Below, piece after piece: positions 46,358-54,289 of a DNA stretch of 64,000 bases. This stretch comes from G11 sp947167445 (GTDB lineage Bacteria > Bacillota > Clostridia > Lachnospirales > Lachnospiraceae). The notes under the pieces were generated by a model. The model searched no databases. It was not told the origin of the DNA and was given only the letters and a program-made list of their open reading frames with translations. The stretch covers positions 62,001 to 126,000 of the forward strand of contig CAMVID010000003.1 in the NCBI GenBank assembly GCA_947167445.1, in the 5' to 3' direction. Both the position numbers and the translations under genes were made by a program. Each line of letters starts with the position of its first letter. The stretch's first letter is position 1.

Positions 46358-47250
46358 ATGTGAGAGATACGTTTTTTAATGCAATATACAAAAAAGTTAA
46401 TGAGGGAAATGACATTATCATAGTAAGTTCAGATTTGGGGGCACCTAGTCTGGATGATTTCCGTCGTGATTATCCACAGCGATTTACAAACGTTGGAATT
46501 GCAGAACAAAATTCCATATCTGTTGCTGCTGGGCTATCAATTGCCGGCAAAACTGCAATCACATATGGGTTAAATCCATTTCCGGTAACGAGAGGCTTGG
46601 ATCATATAAGAAATATAATGTCATCTTTGAAAATCCCCGTAACGGTATGTGGATTAAAAGCAGGAACAGCCACTGCCGAAGCGGGGTTTTCCCATATGGT
46701 TTTGGAGAATATATCAATTCTACGTACATTAAAAAACATAGAAATAATCAATCCATCAGATGAAAGCATTTCCGAGAAGATTGTGGACGATATTCTTTTA
46801 AATCCCAAACCAAGATTTATACAGTTTGACCCCTTTATTTCGGGTAGGCTATACAATCCAGGAGATATAGATTTTGGGAAAGGGTTCGTTGTTTCCGACG
46901 GTGATGCAGAAGTGGTTATTATTTCATATGGAATATGGGCATATAAAATAAAAAAAGAAAATATTTCCAACAAACTAATTGACTGCTTTTCGCTTCCAAT
47001 CGACGCTTCACTATTGATAGATGAAATAAAGGATGCAAAGAAAATTATCACGGTAGAAGATGGTATTGATGCGGGAGGTTTAGGCTCGCTGGTACTGGAA
47101 ATAATTAATGATGCAAAACTTAGTATTCCGGTAAAAAGGTTAGCACTTCGATTTGATGGAGGTTATCCTACAAGGTTTACTGACAGAGAGGATATTTTTG
47201 AAAAAGAAGGGTTAACTATGGATAACTTAAAGAAGGAGATCACAAATTGA
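46354..47250 (+). CDS. Transketolase-like, C-terminal subunit (split enzyme)
   Basis: 298 residues holding the pyrimidine-binding and C-terminal domains of a thiamine-diphosphate transketolase. Visible are SSDLGAPSLDDF, the NVGIAEQNSISVAAGLS stretch with the catalytic Glu that contacts ThDP, and VEDGIDAGGLGSLV near residue 230. The matching N-terminal subunit is encoded next (47247), so the gene order is reversed from the chain order of a fused enzyme. Such split pairs occur in sugar loci. Being directly after hddA (ATGA overlap), it may help make sedoheptulose 7-phosphate, the substrate of GmhA. A two-carbon branching reaction is the other possibility. Confidence 0.88.
   Translation: MNVRDTFFNAIYKKVNEGNDIIIVSSDLGAPSLDDFRRDYPQRFTNVGIAEQNSISVAAGLSIAGKTAITYGLNPFPVTRGLDHIRNIMSSLKIPVTVCGLKAGTATAEAGFSHMVLENISILRTLKNIEIINPSDESISEKIVDDILLNPKPRFIQFDPFISGRLYNPGDIDFGKGFVVSDGDAEVVIISYGIWAYKIKKENISNKLIDCFSLPIDASLLIDEIKDAKKIITVEDGIDAGGLGSLVLEIINDAKLSIPVKRLALRFDGGYPTRFTDREDIFEKEGLTMDNLKKEITN
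47233..47238 (+). promoter_or_regulatory. Ribosome binding site deciding TTG start of the transketolase N-terminal subunit
   Basis: AAGGAG, 8 bases before TTG 47247, inside the last codons of the C-terminal subunit gene. The start and previous stop overlap, pointing to coupled synthesis of both subunits. Confidence 0.7.
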
Positions 47251-48077
47251 ACGAGACAAATATAGGTAACTACTCATGTTTCTATAAGAAATCCTATGAT
47301 ATGAGAAAAAGGTTTCTGGAATTGTTTACCAAACTTGGATACGGTCATCTTACAACAGCCTTTTCCGAAGTTGAAATAATGCTAAGTTTATGGGAAAGAA
47401 TAATTCGTTTTGATGATGATAAAACTCCGATTGATAAATTTGTTTTAAGCAAGGGACATGGTGCGGGAATGATGTTCCCTATCTTAGAAGATATGGGCTT
47501 TATTTCTAAAGACGATACGGAGAATATCATTAAAAAAGGCGGCGATATTAATACTATAAAAAAATATGTTATTCCTGGTTTCGAGTATTATGGAGGATCG
47601 TTAGGAATCGGGATTGGAATGGCTGCAGGATTGGCTTATGGGATTAAGCAAAACCGTAGCGATAGTATGGTTTATTGCCTTATGGGTGACGCAGAATGCT
47701 ATGAGGGAGCTGTATGGGAGGCTATTCTTTATGCAGCACATAACAGACTTAATAATCTAGTTGTAATAGTTGATCGTAATTACCTTGGGTGCTCGGATTT
47801 TACTGAAAATATGTGCGGGTTGGAACCGTTCAAAGAAAAGTGGGAGTCGTGCAACTGGATGGTTAAAGAAGTAGATGGCCATTCATATGAAGAACTAATT
47901 CCAGCTTTGGATGATTTAAGGATAAGGAAGACTGACCGACCAACATGCATAATTGCAGATACTGTAAAGGGAAAAGGACTTGATTACTTGTCAAACATAC
48001 CTCTTATGCACGGATACATGCCTAAGGATGAGGATAGTATAAAAAAATCGTTCGAACAACTAGAGAGTTTCAGATAA
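47247..48077 (+). CDS. Transketolase-like, N-terminal ThDP-binding subunit (split enzyme)
   Basis: 276 residues. LSKGHGAGMMFPIL, GSLGIGIGMAAGLAYG and the ThDP-magnesium motif GDAECYEGAVWEA...VIVDRNYLGCSD are all intact. LGYGHLTTAFSEVEIML stands where transketolases have GHxxxxxS, with Thr-Thr replacing the usual Pro-Gly segment, which hints at a changed substrate. The start is TTG 47247, overlapping the previous stop, with AAGGAG at 47233-47238. Acts with the protein of the gene upstream as an alpha/beta pair. Confidence 0.87.
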   Translation: MNETNIGNYSCFYKKSYDMRKRFLELFTKLGYGHLTTAFSEVEIMLSLWERIIRFDDDKTPIDKFVLSKGHGAGMMFPILEDMGFISKDDTENIIKKGGDINTIKKYVIPGFEYYGGSLGIGIGMAAGLAYGIKQNRSDSMVYCLMGDAECYEGAVWEAILYAAHNRLNNLVVIVDRNYLGCSDFTENMCGLEPFKEKWESCNWMVKEVDGHSYEELIPALDDLRIRKTDRPTCIIADTVKGKGLDYLSNIPLMHGYMPKDEDSIKKSFEQLESFR

Positions 48078-48119
48078 GTAAGGTATATAGAAAGGGTTTT
48101 GATAGATATTTTTTGCACT

Positions 48120-49610
48120 ATGAAAAATGTGATTGATTTATTATTGATTCACCCAAATGACCAAAAAGCAGTATATGGAGATACAGTGCAATATGCCGCG
48201 TGTGAGCCGCCTTTTTGGTGTGCGGTGGCTGCGCAGTATTGTATTGACAGAGGATTAAAAGTAGAGATTTTGGACGCGGAGGCAGAGAATCTTTCTTTTG
48301 AGCAGGCTGCTGAGAGAGTCCAAAAATGTAATCCATCGTTGATAGGTATTTTTGTTACCGGGACAAATTTATCAGCCTCAACACAAAAAATGCGCGGGGC
48401 AGATGCTACATGTAGCGCAATAAAGGAAGGTGGGGATTTCCCTGTTTTTTTATGGGGGCTTCATCCGTCTGCATTGCCTGAAAGGACTTTGAAAGAGAGC
48501 CAAGCAGATTATGTCGTCACCGGCGAAGGGTTTGATACAATCGTAAACCTTTGCCGCATGCAACAATTAAACGAGAGTAGAGGCTCTTTTTCTCAAGAAA
48601 AGTTGGCGGGTTTGTGCTACAGAGAGGGTGACAAAGTAATCCGACTTGGGACATCGAAATTGCTAAATACTTTAGACATACCCATGCCAGCATGGGATTT
48701 GCTTCCAATGGAAAAGTATATGCCTCACAATTGGCACATAATGGGTGAAGCTAATCCGGAAGATGCGAAGGGAAGATATGCTGTTATTTCCGCGTCTATA
48801 GGCTGCCCGTACAACTGCTCATATTGCGCCATATCTGCTTTGTTTGGCACGAAAAAGCTCAGATTTTGGGACATTGATAGAGTGATGATGGAGATAGACC
48901 GTTTGGTCAATCAGTATAACATTAAATATATTAAAATCTTGGATGAGTGTTTTGTGCTAAAAAAGGACTATGTTAACGAGTTCTGTGATAAATTGATAGA
49001 AAGAGGATATGACTTAAACATATGGGCTTACGCACGCGTGGATACAGTAAATCAAGAGATACTTAATAAGCTTTATAAAGCTGGAATTAAGTGGTTGGCT
49101 TATGGAATAGAGAGTGCTGACGACGATGTGTTATCTGAAGTGTCAAAATCACAATATAATGCTGAATTGACAAGAACAGTAATGAGATGGACCCGACAAG
49201 CGGGAATTAACATTTTGGCTAATTTCATGTTCGGATTACCTGACGATACAATTGAATCAATGGAAAAAAGCCTGAATTTATGTCGTGAAATTAACCCTGA
49301 ATGGATTAACTTTTATGTAACGATGCCATATCCTGGATCTAGGGATTATTTTGATGCAATAGAAGCAGGTAAAATAAAGGATGATAAATGGATAGAATAT
49401 GCACAATACAGTTATGAATGCAAGCCTTCCGGCAGCAAACACCTTACTCCCAAGGAGGTCCTTCAATATAGAGACTACGCATTCAACGCATTTTTTGAGA
49501 ACAATAATCAGTATTTTGAATTAATCCATAATAAGTTTGGTGAACAATATGTTAAGCAGATAAAGGATATGACTAAAAAAAAGTTACGTAGGAAACTTTT
49601 AGGAGACTAG
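48120..49610 (+). CDS. B12-binding-domain radical SAM protein
   Basis: About 496 residues. An N-terminal cobalamin-binding-like domain (about 1-150; IDLLLIHP, FLWGLHPSALPE, YVVTGEGFDTI) is followed by a radical SAM domain with CPYNCSYC (Cys229, Cys233, Cys236). ILDECFVL, YARVDTVNQEIL and YGIESADDDVL are normal for the B12-radical SAM class. Known members do C-methylation, ring changes or epimerisation; the reaction here is unknown. The start is unclear: TTG 48099 has AAAGGG too close and ATG 48120 has no clear ribosome site. It stands among heptose genes, so a sugar or lipid-linked substrate is likely. Confidence 0.82.
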   Translation: MKNVIDLLLIHPNDQKAVYGDTVQYAACEPPFWCAVAAQYCIDRGLKVEILDAEAENLSFEQAAERVQKCNPSLIGIFVTGTNLSASTQKMRGADATCSAIKEGGDFPVFLWGLHPSALPERTLKESQADYVVTGEGFDTIVNLCRMQQLNESRGSFSQEKLAGLCYREGDKVIRLGTSKLLNTLDIPMPAWDLLPMEKYMPHNWHIMGEANPEDAKGRYAVISASIGCPYNCSYCAISALFGTKKLRFWDIDRVMMEIDRLVNQYNIKYIKILDECFVLKKDYVNEFCDKLIERGYDLNIWAYARVDTVNQEILNKLYKAGIKWLAYGIESADDDVLSEVSKSQYNAELTRTVMRWTRQAGINILANFMFGLPDDTIESMEKSLNLCREINPEWINFYVTMPYPGSRDYFDAIEAGKIKDDKWIEYAQYSYECKPSGSKHLTPKEVLQYRDYAFNAFFENNNQYFELIHNKFGEQYVKQIKDMTKKKLRRKLLGD

Positions 49611-49637
49611 TCAGTATTTAAACGAAGGAATTAAAGG

Positions 49638-50174
49638 ATGGATGAAGAGAAAACGCCCTTTAGGATTGTATCTCGCAAAGAAACTGAAATTGGAAGATTT
49701 AAAATAATTCAAGAAGAGTTGCTGATTGATGGGCATACATACCCATACTCTTTTTCTGAGGTGAAAGATTCTGTATGCATACTTCCAATCTGCGAAGATA
49801 AAATCGTACTAATTAGCGAATATAGACAAAGCCTAGGGAGAAGGCTTGTTGAGTTCCCAGCGGGGGCGGTTGAAGAGGGCGAGCGTCCACTTGATGCGGC
49901 CGTCAGAGAGTTGGTTGAAGAGACCGGATATGAGGCTGTGGAGATGCTGGAACTAGGATGCTATCCAGTTTCTCCGGGAACATCATCGATGATGGTACAT
50001 TTGTTTGCAGCTGACTGCAAGAAAAGTATAGGTCAAATGCTTGACAAGACGGAAGATATTGCAGTAACAAAAGTTGATCAGAGCGAATTTGACAGAATGA
50101 TTGGAGAAGGTGAATTTGGATTTCTTATTGGAATAGCTATGTGGGAATTATATAAGAGAAAGGGAAAAAGGTGA
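49638..50174 (+). CDS. Nudix hydrolase (ADP-sugar pyrophosphatase-like)
   Basis: 178 residues. The Nudix box runs from Gly76 to Tyr98 (GAVEEGE, then REL-x-EETGY) and is complete. The N-terminal VSRKETEIGRFKI and SVCILPICEDKIVLISEYRQ resemble ADP-ribose pyrophosphatases, which cut nucleoside-diphosphate sugars. It overlaps the GDP-fucose-synthase-like gene by 4 bases. In this setting it may remove a dead-end nucleotide sugar or release a sugar 1-phosphate. Substrate not readable from sequence. Confidence 0.87.
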   Translation: MDEEKTPFRIVSRKETEIGRFKIIQEELLIDGHTYPYSFSEVKDSVCILPICEDKIVLISEYRQSLGRRLVEFPAGAVEEGERPLDAAVRELVEETGYEAVEMLELGCYPVSPGTSSMMVHLFAADCKKSIGQMLDKTEDIAVTKVDQSEFDRMIGEGEFGFLIGIAMWELYKRKGKR

Positions 50175-51112
50175 AAAGAGATAGCAAAATATATATTGCA
50201 GGCCATACGGGCTTGGTTGGATCAGCAATTGTCAGAGAATTAAAGAGACAAGGCTTCTCAAATTTGATTTATATTAAGCATTCTGAACTTGATTTAAGAA
50301 ATCAAGAGGCAACATACAGCTTTCTCAACAAAGAGAAGCCAGAGTATGTATTTATGGCAGCTGCTCGAGTTGGCGGTGTGGTTGTAAATAACACGCTTCC
50401 AGGTTCATTTTTTTATGATAACATGGCCATAGGCTTGAATGTTATTGATGCTGCATATAAGGTTGGCGTAAAGAAACTTCTTTATTTTAGCAGTAATTGT
50501 GTTTATCCGAGAGATGCAGAGCAACCATATAGGGAAAATGCGCTTATGACGGGCCAATTTGAGAAGACAAATGAAGCTTATGCGACAGCAAAGGCGGCTT
50601 GTATGAAAATGTGTGAGTTTTATAATCGCGAATTTGGGACAGATTTTATTACATGCATGCCATGCAGTGCATATGGTCCGGGGGATAACTTTGAACCAGA
50701 GGGTTCACATGTTGTTCCTGCGCTTATTAGAAAATTTCATGAAGCAAAAATCCAAAACTCTCCGGAAGTAGTAATGTGGGGGACCGGGAAACCATATCGC
50801 GAGTTTATTTATATAGATGATATAGCAAAAGCAGCGGTCTTTTTGATGAACAATTATTCTGGCAATGAAACGGTTAATATTGGAACTGGGACAGAATATA
50901 CAATAGGAGAACTTGCAGAGATAATAAGAAATGTTGTTGGGTATAAAGGGAATATAATTAATGATGTATCTAAACCAGATGGAATACCCAAGAAACTACT
51001 GGATTCTACGAAACTATTTAATATGGGATGGAGACCGGAGACAGATTTTGAAAATGGTATACGTATCACATATGAAGATTACAAACAAAATTTGAGTAAA
51101 TATAGTAACTAA
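50171..51112 (+). CDS. GDP-L-fucose-synthase-like GDP-sugar epimerase/reductase
   Basis: Extended SDR of 313 residues. IYIAGHTGLVGSAI binds NADPH. Tyr137 and Lys141 (YATAK) are catalytic. Cys110 (SSNCVYP) and His181 (EGSHVVPAL) correspond to the epimerisation residues of E. coli Fcl, so C3/C5 epimerisation cannot be ruled out. Family members reduce the C4 ketone of GDP-4-keto sugars: Fcl for fucose, ColC for colitose and Cj1428/MlghC-type enzymes for heptoses. The GDP-heptose 4-dehydrogenase gene lies directly downstream (12 bases) and no GDP-mannose 4,6-dehydratase is visible, so a GDP-heptose substrate is favoured. Confidence 0.85.
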   Translation: MKRDSKIYIAGHTGLVGSAIVRELKRQGFSNLIYIKHSELDLRNQEATYSFLNKEKPEYVFMAAARVGGVVVNNTLPGSFFYDNMAIGLNVIDAAYKVGVKKLLYFSSNCVYPRDAEQPYRENALMTGQFEKTNEAYATAKAACMKMCEFYNREFGTDFITCMPCSAYGPGDNFEPEGSHVVPALIRKFHEAKIQNSPEVVMWGTGKPYREFIYIDDIAKAAVFLMNNYSGNETVNIGTGTEYTIGELAEIIRNVVGYKGNIINDVSKPDGIPKKLLDSTKLFNMGWRPETDFENGIRITYEDYKQNLSKYSN

Positions 51113-51124
51113 CAGGAGGCCAAA

Positions 51125-52063
51125 ATGAAGGAAAAAATATTAATTACAGGTGGTGCTGGATATATAGGTTCTGTTCTTACACCGATGCTTTTGGACAGAG
51201 ACTATGATGTGACGGTAGTAGATAACTTTTATTATAACCAGCAGTCTCTTTTGGATCAGTGCCTTAGACCTAATTTTCATATTGTAAGAGGCGATGTAAG
51301 AGACAGAGATTTGATGAAGAAAGTAATTGAAGACAAAGATTTTATAATCCCCCTCGCCGCAATGGTCGGCTTTCCTTTGTGTAAAAAAGATGAAACTGCA
51401 GCCAGAACAATTAACTTTGATGCTATCAAGATGGTTACAGAGTTGAGAAAGCCTGAGCAGAAGATCATTTATCCCTGTACGAATAGTGGATATGGTGTTG
51501 GACAAGGAGATAAGTACTGCACGGAAGACACTCCAATGAATCCGATTTCGTTGTATGGAGTCACAAAGGCTGAAGCTGAGAAAACGGTGCTTGGCTCCGG
51601 AAATTCCCTAACGTTTCGTTTTGCTACTGTCTTTGGAGCCTCGCCACGTATGCGAATAGATTTATTGGTTAATGATTTTGTCTATCGAGCTGTGTTTGAT
51701 AAGACAGCAGTAATTTTCCAAGGAGAGTTTAAGAGAAATTACATTCATATCAGAGATGCCGCAGGTGCAATTATTTTTGCAATTGAGCATTTCGATGAAA
51801 TGAGGGGAAAACCATATAACTGCGGCCTTTCCTCTGCAAATCTCTCTAAAATTGAGTTGTGTGAAAAAATCAAAAAACATATACCTGACTTTGTCTTCTT
51901 GGAGGCACCCGTTGGAGAAGATCCGGATAAGAGAGATTATATCGTTTCCAATGAGCGGTTGGAAAAGGCAGGATGGAAACCTAAGTACACTTTAGATGAT
52001 GGCATAGAGGAATTGATAAAGGTATACACCATAATAAAGAAAAATCAGTATTCGAATATATAG
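51125..52063 (+). CDS. GDP-D-glycero-D-manno-heptose C4-dehydrogenase, Cj1427-like
   Basis: Extended SDR, 312 residues, closely resembling as I recall it the Campylobacter jejuni Cj1427 enzyme. Cj1427 oxidises C4 of GDP-D-glycero-alpha-D-manno-heptose and recycles NADH with alpha-ketoglutarate. Shared blocks include ILITGGAGYIGSVLTPML, IIPLAAMVGFPLCKKDE, TNSGYGVGQGDKYCTE, FGASPRMRIDLLVNDFVYRA, FKRNYIHIRDAA and GEDPDKRDYIVSNERL. Catalytic Tyr144 and Lys148 are in YGVTK. AGGAGG sits 5 bases before the ATG. The 4-keto product is what both the ColD-like enzyme (53045) and the Fcl-like reductase (50171) need. The comparison is from memory, not a search. Confidence 0.82.
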   Translation: MKEKILITGGAGYIGSVLTPMLLDRDYDVTVVDNFYYNQQSLLDQCLRPNFHIVRGDVRDRDLMKKVIEDKDFIIPLAAMVGFPLCKKDETAARTINFDAIKMVTELRKPEQKIIYPCTNSGYGVGQGDKYCTEDTPMNPISLYGVTKAEAEKTVLGSGNSLTFRFATVFGASPRMRIDLLVNDFVYRAVFDKTAVIFQGEFKRNYIHIRDAAGAIIFAIEHFDEMRGKPYNCGLSSANLSKIELCEKIKKHIPDFVFLEAPVGEDPDKRDYIVSNERLEKAGWKPKYTLDDGIEELIKVYTIIKKNQYSNI

Positions 52064-52076
52064 TTGGGAGACCAGT

Positions 52077-53015
52077 ATGGAAGCAGTCACTTCGGCACTT
52101 TACGTTGTTGTTCCCATATATATAATGATTGCAACGGGGGTTTGTGCTAGAAAATTTCATATTTTTAGTAAGAACACCCTGAAAGAACTGAACACCAGCG
52201 TATTTCGCATTTTCTTACCATTGCTATTATTTGAAAATATGTATAGTTCTCAAATAGACATTAAAGATATTAGCGTGGTGGCTTATGCGATATGCAGTGC
52301 ATTTGTAATTTTTGGTTTGAGCTGCTTTTGCATTTTTTGTACCGTAAAAGAGAAAAACAGAGCAGCTACTATAACTCAGGGTATCTACAGGAGCAATTTT
52401 GCTCTTCTTGGAATTGCATTAACTCAGACGATGTATGGAATTAACGGAACAGAAATAACGGGAATGCTCGTAGCCATAGTTATTCCAATTTATAATGTGT
52501 TATCTGTTATTTTGTTTGAAGTTTCTTGCAATAATAGGAAAACGAGCATAGTCAAGATTTTGATAGGCATTGTAAAGAACCCACTTATAATAGGAACATG
52601 TTTGGGCTTGTTATTAAATATAGCAAGGATTGACATCCCTGAGGTGATAAACGGAACAATAAAAACTCTTTCGCAAATTGCCACCCCATTAGCGCTTGTT
52701 GCAATGGGGGGAAGTTTTGAGATAAAAACTGCAATAAAGAATAAGAGAGAACTCATTGTTGTTTCAGGTGCGAGATTGTTAGCTATACCAATTGTTTTTA
52801 CTGGTTTGGCAATACTGTTTGGGTATAGGGACAAGTCGCTCTACGCATTATTCTTAATGTATTCAACACCTACGGCTGTGGCGTCCTATGCGATGGCTTC
52901 GGCCATGGGTGGTGATGAAGATTTGGCGGGAGAGATAGTAATGGTAACAACCATAATATCTTTATTTTCTATTGGAATTGGTGTCTACTTTCTTTCCGCA
53001 TTTGGATTGGTGTAA
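52077..53015 (+). CDS. AEC family (auxin efflux carrier-like) transporter
   Basis: 312 residues with about ten membrane helices in two repeats of five. VPIYIMIATGVCARKFHIFS, LNTSVFRIFLPLLLF, the conserved YRSNFALLG near residue 105, and TPLALVAMGGSF start of the second half are AEC landmarks. Known members carry small carboxylates such as malate, as well as auxin-like acids in plants. It lies between the C4-dehydrogenase and ColD-like genes and is an odd companion there. Uptake or release of a keto acid used by those enzymes is a possibility, not a finding. Confidence 0.85.
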   Translation: MEAVTSALYVVVPIYIMIATGVCARKFHIFSKNTLKELNTSVFRIFLPLLLFENMYSSQIDIKDISVVAYAICSAFVIFGLSCFCIFCTVKEKNRAATITQGIYRSNFALLGIALTQTMYGINGTEITGMLVAIVIPIYNVLSVILFEVSCNNRKTSIVKILIGIVKNPLIIGTCLGLLLNIARIDIPEVINGTIKTLSQIATPLALVAMGGSFEIKTAIKNKRELIVVSGARLLAIPIVFTGLAILFGYRDKSLYALFLMYSTPTAVASYAMASAMGGDEDLAGEIVMVTTIISLFSIGIGVYFLSAFGLV

Positions 53016-53034
53016 GAGATTAATGTACAGGTTT

Positions 53035-53040
53035 AGGAGG
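53035..53040 (+). promoter_or_regulatory. Strong ribosome binding site of the ColD-like gene
   Basis: AGGAGG, 4 bases before ATG 53045 and one of the best matches in the window. It follows the AEC gene by 19 bases. I see no promoter in the short gap. Confidence 0.6.
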
Positions 53041-53044
53041 AAAT

Positions 53045-54214
53045 ATGCTTAATATACCATTGATGGAAAACAATATAAATAGAGATGATACTGAAGCGCT
53101 TATTGAGTTCCTGAAGTCTTCTGACAGATTCACAAACGGTCCTAAGGTTTGCGAGTTTGAAGAGGCTTGGAGCAACTGGCTTGGCAATGAATACAAGTGT
53201 TTGTTTGTGAACTCGGGCTCATCTGCTAATTATATAACAATGCTAGCTCTTTATGAGAAATACGGGGGAGGAGAGATAATTGTACCTCCTATTGGCTGGA
53301 CAAGTGATATTGCATCAGTTGTCATGGCGGGATTCAAACCGGTATTTGCTGACGTGAATTTATCCAATCTTGCGATGAACGAGGATGAAATAATATCTAA
53401 AATATCAGATGAAACGCGCGCTGTACTTCTCGTTCATGTATTGGGATACAATGGCCTTACAGATAAGATATTGAAAACTTGCAAAGAGAGAAATATACTC
53501 CTGATTGAAGATACGTGTGAATCACATGGCGCAACTTATAGAGGGCAAAAATGTGGATCTTTTGGCGATATTTCCAACTTTTCTTTCTACTATGCACATC
53601 ATATGAGCACAATTGAGGGAGGTATGATTTGTACTAAAGACGAAGAATTGTATCGGCTTATGAGAATGATTAGGTCTCATGGAATGCTTCGTGAATCTGG
53701 CGATTCAGCATATGCTGACGAAATTGCACATAAACATCCGGAGCTTCATCCGGAATTTATCTTTAATGTGCCTGGTTATAATATGAGAAGCACTGAATTA
53801 AACGCTGTTATTGGATTGAATCAGCTGAAACGGCTTGATTCGAATGTGGAAAAGAGAAGAGCGAATTATGAGCTGTTCATCAATAATCTAGATGAGAGCA
53901 AATATTTTACTGAATTCGACCATGAGGGGAATAGTAATTATGCTTTTGTAGTTTTGCCTAGAAAAGACGTAGTAGGGCTGTATGGTCGCATGATTGAGGC
54001 TTTTAGAAAAGAAGGCGTTGAATTTAGAAGGGGCACTGCAGGGGGCGGAAACATGGCAAGGCAACCATATATCAGAAAACGTTTTCCAAGTGTAAATCCG
54101 AAGGATTATCCGAACGCTGAGCACATTCATGAAAACGGGGTATATATTGGAAATTACCCCAGTCTACCAAAAGAAAAAATAAGCGAATTGTGTCGATTGC
54201 TTAACTCGATATAG
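53045..54214 (+). CDS. ColD-like PLP/PMP-dependent GDP-4-keto-sugar 3-dehydratase
   Basis: DegT/DnrJ fold protein, 389 residues. The PLP-lysine position is His: FYYAHHMSTIEGGM (about 181-194) aligns His185 with the lysine of aminotransferases. This His form is found in ColD and in RfbH/AscC-type 3-dehydratases, which remove the C3 hydroxyl of a 4-keto-6-deoxy sugar with PMP and glutamate. No extra N-terminal or cysteine-rich 2Fe-2S region is present, so it resembles ColD more than RfbH. AGGAGG at 53035-53040 gives an excellent ribosome site. With GDP-heptose genes around it, a GDP-4-keto-heptose substrate is plausible. Confidence 0.85.
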   Translation: MLNIPLMENNINRDDTEALIEFLKSSDRFTNGPKVCEFEEAWSNWLGNEYKCLFVNSGSSANYITMLALYEKYGGGEIIVPPIGWTSDIASVVMAGFKPVFADVNLSNLAMNEDEIISKISDETRAVLLVHVLGYNGLTDKILKTCKERNILLIEDTCESHGATYRGQKCGSFGDISNFSFYYAHHMSTIEGGMICTKDEELYRLMRMIRSHGMLRESGDSAYADEIAHKHPELHPEFIFNVPGYNMRSTELNAVIGLNQLKRLDSNVEKRRANYELFINNLDESKYFTEFDHEGNSNYAFVVLPRKDVVGLYGRMIEAFRKEGVEFRRGTAGGGNMARQPYIRKRFPSVNPKDYPNAEHIHENGVYIGNYPSLPKEKISELCRLLNSI

Positions 54215-54237
54215 GTGGCCTTGATTACAGGAAGAAT

Positions 54238-54262
54238 AATTATAGCACTGGCAACTATAATT
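54238..54262. repeat. Small inverted repeat in the largest intergenic gap
   Basis: AATTATAG (54238-54245) and CTATAATT (54255-54262) are exact reverse complements around a 9-base loop. It lies in the 75-base gap between the ColD-like gene and the 54290 gene. The stem is AT-rich and no run of T follows, so it is not a normal intrinsic terminator. It could slow transcription slightly or shape the mRNA end. The rest of this gap shows no promoter I can defend. Confidence 0.4.
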
Positions 54263-54289
54263 CTATGTTTATGATATGGGAATATTAAA

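Noticed and set aside
46602..47051. Minus-strand open frame of about 150 codons
   Set aside because: Antisense to the conserved transketolase C-terminal subunit; residue pattern is rich in Ser, Phe and Ile as expected for a shadow of AT-rich coding sequence.
46354..48077. Transketolase gene broken by a frameshift
   Set aside because: The two halves are in reversed order, each is complete with its own ribosome site, and such two-gene forms are known; it is a genuine split enzyme.
50171..51112. GDP-L-fucose synthase proper
   Set aside because: No GDP-mannose 4,6-dehydratase is present and the neighbours handle GDP-heptose, so a fucose role is less likely, though not excluded.
53045..54214. 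Sugar aminotransferase
   Set aside because: The PLP lysine is replaced by histidine in the motif diagnostic for 3-dehydratases.
54238..54262. Intrinsic terminator
   Set aside because: The stem is short and AT-rich and is not followed by a T tract; listed only as an inverted repeat.
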